DNA of 6,565 bases. Origin: a bacterium. GTDB lineage: Bacteria > Blakebacterota > Blakebacteria > Blakebacterales > Blakebacteraceae. Every line of letters starts with the position of its first letter. The first letter of the stretch is position 1. Positions 1-6,469 of the stretch are shown piece by piece. The position numbers and the translations under genes are program-made. The notes beneath the pieces are model-generated. The model did no database searches and had not been told where the DNA came from. It saw only the letters and a program-made list of their open reading frames with translations. The stretch is from NCBI GenBank assembly GCA_025774205.1, contig JALGWK010000155.1, positions 1 to 6,565 on the forward strand, written 5' to 3'.

Positions 1-467
1 ATAAAACTGATCTCGTCCTTCAGCAACTTCATCCTCGTCAGCGGCTTTGATGTATCTCCACACCATCTCTAGGTTTTCCACCCGCCCATCGCCTGAATCT
101 GTATTGGGGGGATACCAGCTCTGGCAGCATTGGTAGCCATGGTGTTTCTGAAGGTCCGTGTAGTTATGCTCTCCAGCCGCTCCATTCCCGGGTTGTCTTC
201 CCGGGACAGCCCAGCATCCACAACAGCCTTCTCCAACCTCTTCCGGTATGTGAATTCTCCGTAGGCCTCCCCATTCTTGCCACGGAAGACTGGGTTCTCA
301 CGGCCATACAATCGTTCCTGGCGTCCCAATATCTCACTCATACGCGGGCTCAATTTCACTGTCAGGTCAGTTTTATTTTTCCGTCGGCTGGCCGGAATCT
401 TCAGGCGTAGCATACCAGATGTCATAGGTGCACCGAGCACTATTCCAGTGGTGACAGATATGGGCAT
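1..467 (-). pseudogene. Tyrosine recombinase (phage-type integrase), catalytic-domain remnant, frameshifted and partial
   Basis: An intact member would cut and rejoin DNA through a tyrosine nucleophile. The minus-strand reading frame from 467 to 69 shows the core of the catalytic domain: a beta-hairpin region with the expected basic residues (IPASRRKNKTDLTVKLSPRM, candidate catalytic Lys), a box II region TTRTFRNTMAT (catalytic Arg kept, the usual His of HxxR replaced by Arg), and IQAMGGWKT, where Trp stands in the His/Trp position. That frame ends at a TAG at 69-71. Reading the next frame from 72 to 1 restores LEMVWRYIKAADEDEV without a stop to the window edge and supplies the expected catalytic Tyr (codon 52-54). 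One missing base near 72-77 therefore explains the break. Upstream of about 430 no frame resembles the box I arginine region or the N-terminal arm-binding domain, so the 5' part is lost too. The ATG at 467 is simply the first in frame and may not be genuine. I am confident of the family; a sequencing error in the AAAACC run is possible for the frameshift but cannot explain the missing 5' half. Confidence 0.85.
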
Positions 468-472
468 GATGG

Positions 473-500
473 AGTACCGCTTTCTCCAAGAAGCGGTACT
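473..500 (-). terminator. Perfect 10-bp stem-loop downstream of the broken ADOP permease
   Basis: AGTACCGCTT at 473-482 is the exact reverse complement of AAGCGGTACT at 491-500, separated by an 8-base loop. It lies about 24 bases past the permease stop (524-526) on the minus strand, where a terminator or a 3' RNA-stabilising hairpin would sit. Read on the minus strand, no run of T follows the stem, so it is not a textbook intrinsic terminator. Being symmetrical it could also act on the plus strand, but no plus-strand gene leads into it. It also marks the gap between the permease gene and the integrase remnant. Confidence 0.5.
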
Positions 501-523
501 GAACGGTGCGGACAGGGGTGCCG

Positions 524-1702
524 TTAACCTCTCCCCAGGGTTTGCACTGGATCCACCCGGGTTGCACGGCGGGCCGGAATGACCGCTGCAAGCATAGTAG
601 TGGCGATCAGAATCAGCGGCGCAATAGTGAAAACCCCTGCATCGTAGACACCGACACCGAATAGGAGGGATTCGAGCAGACGAGTCAGAGCGACCGCCCC
701 GACCAGGCCCAGCACTACTCCGATAATGACCAGGGCGAGACCGTTCCGCAGGATGAGTCGGAGCACGGAACCTGGGTGCGCTCCGAGCGCAATCCGGACG
801 CCGATCTCGTGGGTGCGTTGCGAAACGGTAAACGACATGAGCCCGTAGAGGCCGACGACGGCCAGGAGCAGTGCCGCGCCGGCGAAACAGGTCAGGAGCA
901 GAGTCCGGAAACGGGGTTGCGAGATCGAACTGGTCACTATCTGGTCCACGGCCTGGAGATCCTTTACCGGCTGGTCTGGATCAACCGCCATGATCACACG
1001 CCGGGCAGCCTGAGCCAGGGAGGTGGGAGGAACCGAGGTGTGCAGCATGACAGTCACACTCGTCACCGGATCCTGCCGGTATAGCCGGTAAAGTTGGGGA
1101 TTATCATCAAAACTTCCCAGGGAGGAGTGCTGTACCTCACCCACAATGCCAATGACCTGATACCAGGTGCCCTGCATCCCGACACGCCGGCCGATCAGAT
1201 CTTCATCCGGGTAGTATCGTTGGGCGAGCCCCTCGCTGACGACCACCACCGGAGTGGTCTCGGGGCCGTCACCGGAGGTGAACGTGCGTCCGGCTTTCAG
1301 CGGTATCCCCATGGTCTGGAAGTAATCATCACTCACCCGGTAGTGCTGGCCGATGATAGCCTCGCCAGCAGCGGGGTCAGGTCCGCCTTCGAAATCGACT
1401 CCCCAATTATAGCTATCACCCTTCAGCGGGATCATCGAGCTGAGAGCGCACGTTCTCACTCCCGGCAGAATCCGCATTCGGGCCAGGACGGCCTCACCGA
1501 AAAGACGTTTCTGTTCAGCCTGTTCGTAGCGTGCATCAGTCAGGTTCGTCGTCATCATGAGCCGGTCGGTGGTCGTAAAACCAGGATCCTCATTCTGCAA
1601 CTGCCGGAGACTGCGCAGAAGCAATCCAGAACCCACGAGCAGGATGACGGCCAGCGCAACCTCAACGACTACCAGACCGTTACGCCAGCGTCGCGTTGTC
1701 AC
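524..1702 (-). pseudogene. C-terminal fragment of the broken ADOP permease (second MacB/FtsX unit)
   Basis: This 392-codon frame, if started at the GTG at 1700-1702, begins TTRRWRNGLVVVEVALAV, which is membrane segment 5 of an ADOP protein. It goes on through a second periplasmic domain (VVVSEGLAQRYYPDEDLIGR, TWYQVIGIVGEVQHSS) to the terminal FtsX block with three membrane segments and GLMSFTVSQRTHEIGVRIAL. The end, PARRATRVDPVQTLGRG, is the normal ADOP C-terminus. The same frame stays open upstream to about 1800 and encodes the end of segment 4, so the GTG is an internal codon of the original gene and not a natural start. No convincing ribosome binding site precedes it. It could still be translated as a half-size permease by reinitiation after the TAG at 1762, but I think this unlikely. 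Confidence 0.75.
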
Positions 1703-1761
1703 CCTGGTACGGCTGCTTCCGCTCTGCCGTAAGGTCGTGTGCAGATCGGATCGGGTAGAAC

Positions 1762-3087
1762 CTAAGGCGGGGAAGAGACCGAAGAGGATCCCGCCCTGAA
1801 GATTTCAATCCCGAGCCAGGCCAGACCGATCCCCAGTGCGGCCCCGAAGAAGGAGAGCAGCACACTCTCGGCCAGGAGTTGCCGGATTATCCGCCCCCGC
1901 CTTGCCCCGACGGCCATCCGGATCGCGATTTCAGACCCGCGTACCAGCGCCCTGGCCAGCATCATATTGGCCACATTGACGCAAGCGATCAGCAGGAGCA
2001 GTCCAACCGCGGCCAGCAAAATCAGCAACTGCGGCCTCAGGCCCCCGATCAGGTTGTCGGCTAGTGATGATACGCGCACGTCCCAACCGGTATTGAAGTC
2101 CGGGTACTCTGATTCCAGAGTCGCAGCAATGTTAGAAAGTTCCGACTGGGCCTGTTCCTGTGTTATGCCCGGCTTCAGACGGGCAATCGAGGTCAGCCAG
2201 TGTTCATGCCGGTTGGATGCCCACCTGGGTTCCGGCCTCAGGGGCAGGATCAGGTCGACCTCGTTGATTGGTTGCCAGTTCCGGTCGGTTACACCTATCA
2301 CGGTATAGACGACACTGTCCAGAATTATGGAATCACCGATGACATCGGGTTTGCCGGCAAAGGCCCGCTGCCAGAAGCCGTATCGGAGGATCGCTACCTG
2401 TTCATTGTCTGGTTCGAATTCCGCTGGAGTGAATCCTCGCCCCAGGGCGAGCTCGGCCCCGAAGAGCTCCAGAAAATCCTCCATGACGGTGTAGACGAGC
2501 AGGTTCTCGGGGTATTCACCTCCCGTGTAAGCCGGGCGCCGGGTGGTATATGCTGTCATGAAATCGAAAGATTCGCTACGCGTTTTCCAGTCGCTGAAAT
2601 TCATCGGTGAAACCGAGAACGATGGGAGTCCATAAGTGAGATTACACTCCCGGATCCGAACGATACGCTCTGGCTCGGGATAAGGAACAGAGGTCAGGAG
2701 CACCCCGTTAACAACGCTGAAGATGGCGGTTGTGGCCCCGATCCCCAGGGCCAGGGTGAGGATCGCAACGGTCGCGAAACCGGGGCTGCGACGCATTGTA
2801 CGAATCCCGAACCGCAGGTCGTTTAGGAATTCCCTGAACATTCCGTCTCCCTCTCCCTCTTGATTATCGGACTGGAGTTTGTGGTGGTGGCGGTGTCCGA
2901 ATCTCAGAACCAGGGAACCGGCCACTTCGTGCAGCCACCCGTGACCTCGACTCGCCTTCCTGTCGGGGCCCCTGGAGAGGGCACATGACTCCTCCAGGTC
3001 ACCCAGGAAATACTCCCGCTCGGAGAGCGGCAGGAGGAATCGCAGGAGCAGACGGATGGAGCAGGGAATGCGGGATCTGCGATTCAC
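1762..3087 (-). pseudogene. N-terminal fragment of the broken ADOP permease (prefix domain, MacB-like domain, first FtsX segments)
   Basis: This open frame of about 441 codons carries a cytoplasmic permease-prefix domain near residues 6-35, with the typical pattern LLPLSEREYFLGDLEES. A His-rich patch (GHRHHHK) follows, then the ADOP core beginning MFREFLNDLRFGIRTM near residue 83. Membrane segment 1 is LTLALGIGATTAIFSVVNGV. It is followed by a MacB-like periplasmic domain (GFWQRAFAGKPDVIGDSI and VVYTVIGV are recognisable blocks). Two more membrane segments flank ACVNVANMMLARALVRGSEI, the conserved cytoplasmic FtsX signature. The ATG at 2839-2841 (MFREF) has its own strong GGGAG at 2847-2851, so a shorter prefix-free product could also start there. 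The fragment ends within the loop after membrane segment 3, in frame-shifted residues SSSVSSPP. Confidence 0.8.
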
Positions 3088-3440
3088 GATGTCTCCCACC
3101 CCAGATCGAGTCCCCGGGTCAGGCTCCACAGGTCGGACAGTGAGCGGTTCACTGCCCGCAGTCCCGTCACCGAGACGTGATAGAGCTTCTTGCGTCGCCC
3201 GCCACGTACCGCGGTCGGCTCGCTGGTGCGCGTATGCAGGTACCCTTTCGCCTCGAGCCGGCTGAGGCTTTTGTAGATCGTTCCCAGGGTGATGGTGCGG
3301 GAAGTCTCCTGCTCAAGTTCTTCGCGGATCGTTACGCCATAGGCATCCGGCCCCAGACGCAGGATGGCCAGCATGACCATGATCTCGAACTCGCCCGGGT
3401 GTCCCGGACCCTTGTTTGAATATTTCTCAGGCATTGTCAT
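3084..3440 (-). CDS. PadR-family transcriptional regulator
   Basis: PadR proteins are small dimeric winged-helix repressors, and one of them typically sits directly upstream of an ADOP permease gene. The protein (118 residues from the ATG at 3438-3440) has helix 1 in GEFEIMVMLAILRLGPDAYG, the helix-turn-helix with recognition helix TLGTIYKSLSRLEAKGYL, a wing ending in GGRRKKLYHVSVTG, and a short C-terminal helix LRAVNRSLSDLWSL for dimerisation. Its stop overlaps the permease GTG by four bases, so the two were translationally coupled. The start is uncertain: ATG at 3432-3434 and GTG at 3456-3458 are also in frame, and none has a clear Shine-Dalgarno sequence. The reading frame is intact although the permease it drives is broken. 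The divergent permease on the plus strand and a palindrome at 3479-3492 suggest that it controls both directions; the effector is unknown. Confidence 0.9.
   Translation of the reverse strand: MTMPEKYSNKGPGHPGEFEIMVMLAILRLGPDAYGVTIREELEQETSRTITLGTIYKSLSRLEAKGYLHTRTSEPTAVRGGRRKKLYHVSVTGLRAVNRSLSDLWSLTRGLDLGWETS
3093..3097 (-). promoter_or_regulatory. Ribosome binding site deciding the permease GTG start
   Basis: GGGAG on the minus strand lies inside the last PadR codons, five bases before the GTG at 3085-3087. That GTG overlaps the PadR TGA. The combination fixes the start of the first ADOP gene and implies translational coupling. Confidence 0.65.
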
Positions 3441-3478
3441 ACATATAGAACGAGCCACCGCCGGATAAGTTACGTCTG

Positions 3479-3492
3479 ACTAAATATTTAGT
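3479..3492. promoter_or_regulatory. Perfect 14-bp AT-rich palindrome, candidate PadR operator in the divergent region
   Basis: ACTAAATATTTAGT is identical to its own reverse complement. It lies about 39 bases upstream of the PadR ATG on one side and about 240 bases upstream of the second permease start on the other. PadR regulators usually bind AT-rich palindromes near their own promoter, so this is the best operator candidate here. Binding is inferred from position and symmetry alone; the match to any measured PadR site is not shown. Confidence 0.55.
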
Positions 3493-3735
3493 TACCAAGA
3501 GGGCGATTGAAGCTGGTCTTTGCCCTGCGCATGTATGATGGGTAGGGGTTATCACGGTATACAACGAATCAGCTTATCACGCTCCACAGGTATTGCCCCG
3601 GAGCAGATGAAACATCTGTGTTCGTCCTTACGTATAGACTGTCTGCAGGAATCAACTGGTAGAACTATCTGCCGCCCGATCGATGGTTCGCATGTGAGAA
3701 TTCACCGCACCGGCATCGATTCAAGGAGTGAGACT
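3493..3735 (+). other. Long leader between the palindrome and the second permease; no gene seen
   Basis: This stretch happens to be open in frame with the permease back to a TTG at 3520, but its translation (Cys-, Arg- and Ser-rich, no membrane or ADOP pattern) does not look like protein. The strong ribosome binding site at 3723-3728 argues that translation begins after it. I found no convincing sigma-70 promoter: TTGAAG at 3507 and TATGAT at 3534 are 21 bases apart, which is too wide. GTATACAAC at 3557-3565 repeats exactly the right part of the operator-like repeat at 6192-6207. No clear riboswitch or terminator fold was recognised by eye. Confidence 0.5.
3723..3728 (+). promoter_or_regulatory. 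Strong ribosome binding site fixing a TTG start
   Basis: AAGGAG is followed after seven bases by TTG GCC ACC. The product then begins at the conserved ADOP N-terminus (residues LPQNIRFGFRRL), so this site decides the start against the 72-codon upstream extension. Confidence 0.8.
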
Positions 3736-6150
3736 TTGGCCACCCTGCCGCAGAACATCCGCTTCGGTTTCAGACGACTCATATCCAATCCGGCCATTTC
3801 TGTCATCATCGTAGTGACAATCGCACTGGGTATAGGCGCCAACACGACGATCTTCAGCGTGCTGAATGCCGTACTGCTCCGCCCCCTACCCTACCCAGCT
3901 CCCGATCGGCTGGTGACCATAAATCATCACTACCCATCACAGAGTATGCTGGCTCCTGTCTCGATTAAGGGATTCCGGAATTATCGTGATAACACATCGT
4001 ATTTCGAGCAGACAGGGATCTCGGCCCGCTGGTCGGTCAACCTCACGGGTGAAGGACTGCCGGCGCGGCTCCAAGGCAGCCTTGTGACCAGCGGTTACCT
4101 GGAGACGTTCGGACTAACACTGGCCGGGGGACGGTACTTCACACCTGATGAGGAGACACCTGGCAACAACCATGTTGTGATTATCAGTGATGGATTCTGG
4201 AAACGCCGGCTGGGTGGTGTCTCCGATGTCATCAACAGCGAACTACAACTCAACGGTGAAACGTACACTATTGTCGGACTGATGCCGGCTGGATTCGAGG
4301 ATCTCATCGATCCACAACGGGAACTGTGGACTCCGCTGGCCCTCACCGCTGACCAGGTAGACAGCCAGGGGTACCTGAGTGAGTGGTTACACCAGGTGGC
4401 ACGGATCGATGAGGGAGTGTCGATCGAGACAGTTACTCAGGAACTGGTTGCCATGGCGGAGGGTCTCAAGGAATCGTTACCTGATAACTTCCCCGAAGAC
4501 TGGACCCTCAGGCTCACCACGCTCGACGATTGGGCCAAGCAAGATTACCGGACTTCTATCTACATATTGGCTGGAGCAGTCGTACTTGTTCTGCTCATCA
4601 CTTGTGCAAACGTCGCCAACATCCTCCTTGCACGGGCGATCGGACGGCGCAAGGAGATCGCCATCCGGGGAGCCATCGGAGCCAATAGGGGACAGATTAT
4701 TCAGCAGCTGCTTACCGAAAGCATCATCCTGTCAGGCACCGGTGGTCTGCTGGGATTGGCGCTGGCCGGGCTGGGGATACGAGCGGTGGTCGCGTTCGGC
4801 CCCCCCGGATTCGACAGCGCGGGGATCACTCTCGATCTACCCGTACTGCTTTTCACCCTGCTGGTTTCCCTTCTGGTTGGTATCTCCTTCGGTCTGATCC
4901 CTGCTTACCAGATATCGAAGACTGATATCCAGAGTACACTCCGGGAGGGTGGTAGTCGCTCCTGTACCGACCACAGTGGTAGATCACTGAGGAAGGTGCT
5001 GGTGGCAGGAGAGTTCGCGATCTCCCTGGCCCTTCTGAGCGGAGCGGGTTTGCTGATACAGACGATGGTCGGACTGCAGAAGGTTGACCCGGGATTCGAA
5101 AACGAGAATATCCTTACTGCCAATATCTCCCTCCCCGAGGCGAAATATCCCGACAGTGGATCGCAACAGGCTTTCTACCATGAACTCCTCACTCACCTCG
5201 AAGCATTGCCCGGCGTTGTGTTCGCCAGTACCACCAATGTTCTCCCCTTCGGGGGAAGGTGGTCGACTGCCGGCTTCGGTATCGAAGGATACTCCCCCGA
5301 AGGAGATCAGCAGAACCCCTGGGGAGATATCAGGGTCGTCAGCCCCGGTTTCGATCACGCTCTCGGTTTAAGGCTCATCAGAGGTCGGTTCCTTGATGAA
5401 ACCGACACTTCTGACAGTCGCCTGGTCTGTGTGGTGGATGAGGAGATGGTCAGCCGGTTCTGGAGTGATGATGAACCGATCGGTCAGCGGATCACTTTCG
5501 ATGATGCGAACTTCTACGAAGTCATAGGAATCGTCGGGCATACGATGCACGAGGGTCTTGACGCTGATCCGCGCCTCCAGGTCTATGTATCCCAACCGCA
5601 GGTTGGTGGCAGAGCTACGAATCTGGTGATCCGTACCAGCGTGGACCCCCTGAGCCTGGTCTCAGCAGTTCGCCAGACAGTCCTCTCACTCGACAGTGAT
5701 CAGCCGGTCTCCGGATTCGGAGTAATGGAAGAGATGATCGCTGACTCGATCGGGAACAGGAAGACTACCACGGCCATTCTTGTTCTCTTCGCCGGCCTGG
5801 CGATCATGCTCGCCTCTCTCGGCATCTACGGAGTGATGTCGCAGATGGTAAATGAACGCAAAGCCGAACTCGGAGTGCGAATCGCCTTTGGCGCAACCGG
5901 CCCACAGCTCACCTCGATGGTTCTCAAGAGTGGTCTTGTTCTGGCCATGGCAGGTATTGCAGTGGGTCTGCTCGGTTCGCTTGGTCTGTCACGCCTGCTC
6001 TCGAGCCAGCTCTACGGTGTGACCCCTACCGATCCTGTCACCCTGGCGAGTGTTACGATCCTGTTATTCCTGGTTGCGACGATCGCGACGTTCCTGCCTG
6101 CCCTCAGAGCAGCCAGGCTCGATCCGTTGACATCACTTCGCCGGGAATAG
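3736..6150 (+). CDS. Intact ADOP-family duplicated MacB/FtsX-like ABC transporter permease
   Basis: This is an 804-residue inner-membrane protein, the normal size for ADOP permeases without a prefix domain. Unit 1: membrane segment near residues 19-47 (IALGIGANTTIFSVLNAV), MacB-like periplasmic domain to about 270 (GFWKRRLGGVSDVI, ETYTIVGLMP), segments near 276-298, 329-352 and 369-391, with the cytoplasmic signature ANVANILLARAIGRRKEIAI. Unit 2 repeats the plan: segment near 420-443, periplasmic domain to about 675 (VVDEEMVSRFWSDDEPIGQR, FYEVIGIVGH), segments near 679-704, 732-755 and 770-790, with NERKAELGVRIAFGA and the usual end ALRAARLDPLTSLRRE. The TTG start follows AAGGAG; the further in-frame codons back to 3520 are not used, I believe. 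No ATP-binding subunit lies nearby, as is usual for these 'orphan' permeases; substrate and partner are unknown. It is a clearly diverged paralog of the broken permease on the other strand and lacks its prefix domain. No frameshift or missing motif was seen. Confidence 0.92.
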   Translation: MATLPQNIRFGFRRLISNPAISVIIVVTIALGIGANTTIFSVLNAVLLRPLPYPAPDRLVTINHHYPSQSMLAPVSIKGFRNYRDNTSYFEQTGISARWSVNLTGEGLPARLQGSLVTSGYLETFGLTLAGGRYFTPDEETPGNNHVVIISDGFWKRRLGGVSDVINSELQLNGETYTIVGLMPAGFEDLIDPQRELWTPLALTADQVDSQGYLSEWLHQVARIDEGVSIETVTQELVAMAEGLKESLPDNFPEDWTLRLTTLDDWAKQDYRTSIYILAGAVVLVLLITCANVANILLARAIGRRKEIAIRGAIGANRGQIIQQLLTESIILSGTGGLLGLALAGLGIRAVVAFGPPGFDSAGITLDLPVLLFTLLVSLLVGISFGLIPAYQISKTDIQSTLREGGSRSCTDHSGRSLRKVLVAGEFAISLALLSGAGLLIQTMVGLQKVDPGFENENILTANISLPEAKYPDSGSQQAFYHELLTHLEALPGVVFASTTNVLPFGGRWSTAGFGIEGYSPEGDQQNPWGDIRVVSPGFDHALGLRLIRGRFLDETDTSDSRLVCVVDEEMVSRFWSDDEPIGQRITFDDANFYEVIGIVGHTMHEGLDADPRLQVYVSQPQVGGRATNLVIRTSVDPLSLVSAVRQTVLSLDSDQPVSGFGVMEEMIADSIGNRKTTTAILVLFAGLAIMLASLGIYGVMSQMVNERKAELGVRIAFGATGPQLTSMVLKSGLVLAMAGIAVGLLGSLGLSRLLSSQLYGVTPTDPVTLASVTILLFLVATIATFLPALRAARLDPLTSLRRE

Positions 6151-6172
6151 TGCTATATGTCATATAAAATAC

Positions 6173-6201
6173 TTGACATGTAGTACTCTTTGTTGTATGT
6201 A
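6173..6201 (+). promoter_or_regulatory. Sigma-70-like promoter of the XRE regulator
   Basis: A perfect TTGACA (6173-6178) is followed after 17 bases by TATGTA (6196-6201), a weak -10 match. An A/T-rich stretch (CATATAAAAT, 6161-6170) directly upstream could act as an UP element. The predicted transcription start falls on or next to the ATG at 6208, and there is no Shine-Dalgarno sequence before that ATG, so the message would be leaderless. The -10 box lies inside the inverted repeat 6192-6207. Confidence 0.6.
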
Positions 6202-6207
6202 TACAAC
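6192..6207. promoter_or_regulatory. 7-2-7 inverted repeat abutting the start codon, candidate autorepressor operator
   Basis: GTTGTAT and ATACAAC are exact reverse complements separated by GT. The repeat covers the proposed -10 box and ends on the base before the ATG of the XRE gene. Small XRE regulators commonly bind such short symmetric sites at their own promoter, so autorepression is the simplest reading. The symmetry is seen; the binding is inferred. Confidence 0.6.
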
Positions 6208-6468
6208 ATGAAACCTCGAAAGATCTACAACAGAATAGCCGTTCTGCGGGAGGAGCGAGGCTTTTCACGCAACGAACTGGCCGAAAAGATCAGCGTGAAC
6301 TATCAAACCGTCGGGTACTTGGAACGGGGGGAGTATAACCCCAGCCTGGATCTGGCTTTCAGGATCAGTGAGTGTTTCGGCTTACCCATCGAAGTCATCT
6401 TTTCGCCGAATCCATTAAAACCCCTGAGTGAAGAACTGTACGGATCGAAAAATTCCGGGAGTGTCTGA
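6208..6468 (+). CDS. Small XRE-family helix-turn-helix transcriptional regulator
   Basis: This 86-residue protein is almost entirely a Cro/C1-type DNA-binding domain. Basic helix 1 is KIYNRIAVLREERGFS (residues 5-20), the helix-turn-helix is RNELAEKISVNYQTVGYLER (21-40), and helices 4-5 are PSLDLAFRISECFGLPIEVI (45-64). A short polar tail follows. It belongs to the compact group that usually carries a motif like 'ExGxYNPSLxLAxxIA' and is often followed by a gene for a small membrane protein, as here. The ATG at 6208 is chosen over the in-frame TTG at 6190 because the TTG lies upstream of the predicted transcription start and inside the promoter spacer. No ligand or effector domain is present. 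Its stop is one base from the start of the next gene, so the pair is an operon. Its targets are unknown beyond probable self-control. Confidence 0.92.
   Translation: MKPRKIYNRIAVLREERGFSRNELAEKISVNYQTVGYLERGEYNPSLDLAFRISECFGLPIEVIFSPNPLKPLSEELYGSKNSGSV
6457..6461 (+). promoter_or_regulatory. Ribosome binding site of the downstream membrane-protein gene
   Basis: GGGAG lies within the last codons of the XRE gene, eight bases before the ATG at 6470. It supports the reading of the following short open frame as a real, coupled gene. Confidence 0.6.
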
Positions 6469-6469
6469 A

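Larger units (their letters stand above)
524..3087 (-). pseudogene. ADOP-family duplicated MacB/FtsX-like permease with prefix domain, inactivated by internal deletion and frameshift
   Basis: ADOP proteins are inner-membrane permeases made of two tandem MacB-type units (membrane segment, periplasmic domain, FtsX segments) without their own ATPase gene alongside. Their substrate is unknown. Here an N-terminal unit (3087 to 1762) and a C-terminal unit (about 1800 to 524) lie in different frames. The N-terminal frame runs to GLAWLGIEIFRAG and then hits TAG at 1762-1764. The other frame opens across the same bases with GGILFGLFPALGSTRSDLHT and continues into the second unit. In the intact paralog at 3736-6150, about 29 residues (loop plus most of membrane segment 4) separate these points, so roughly 85-88 bp appear lost near 1785-1800. 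With that restored the protein would be about 880 residues, normal for ADOP members with a prefix domain. I chose the GTG at 3085-3087 because it overlaps the PadR stop (GTGA) and has GGGAG at 3093-3097, five bases upstream. A GTG start at 3129 would overlap PadR by 46 bases and is less likely. Confidence 0.85.

Noticed and set aside
428-440. Small hairpin GTGC-ACCGA-GCAC
   Set aside because: Only four base pairs, inside the remnant frame; expected by chance.
473-528. Integron-type attC site
   Set aside because: The stem-loop and a nearby GTTAAC suggested it, but the paired RYYYAAC/GTTRRRY boxes are not arranged around the stem, and the recombinase remnant shows no integron-integrase features.
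1094-1732. 212-codon open frame on the plus strand
   Set aside because: It is fully antisense to the second half of the broken permease, whose protein pattern is clear. Its own translation is rich in His, Arg and Gln, with no recognisable domain.
2200-2610. 136-codon open frame on the plus strand
   Set aside because: Antisense shadow of the MacB-like domain of the broken permease; no domain pattern or start signal.
524-3087. Two separate functional half-permease genes
   Set aside because: The second frame's true upstream part lies before its first start codon and encodes the end of membrane segment 4, and no ribosome binding site precedes the GTG at 1702. A broken single gene explains the data better, though reinitiation is not formally excluded.
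3520-3735. 72-codon N-terminal extension of the intact permease
   Set aside because: No prefix-domain or membrane pattern is visible, it starts at a TTG without a ribosome binding site, and the AAGGAG-TTG pair at 3723-3738 gives the normal ADOP N-terminus.
4379-4897. 172-codon open frame on the plus strand
   Set aside because: Out-of-frame shadow inside the intact permease. Its Ser-, Trp- and Arg-rich composition is that of a shifted frame.
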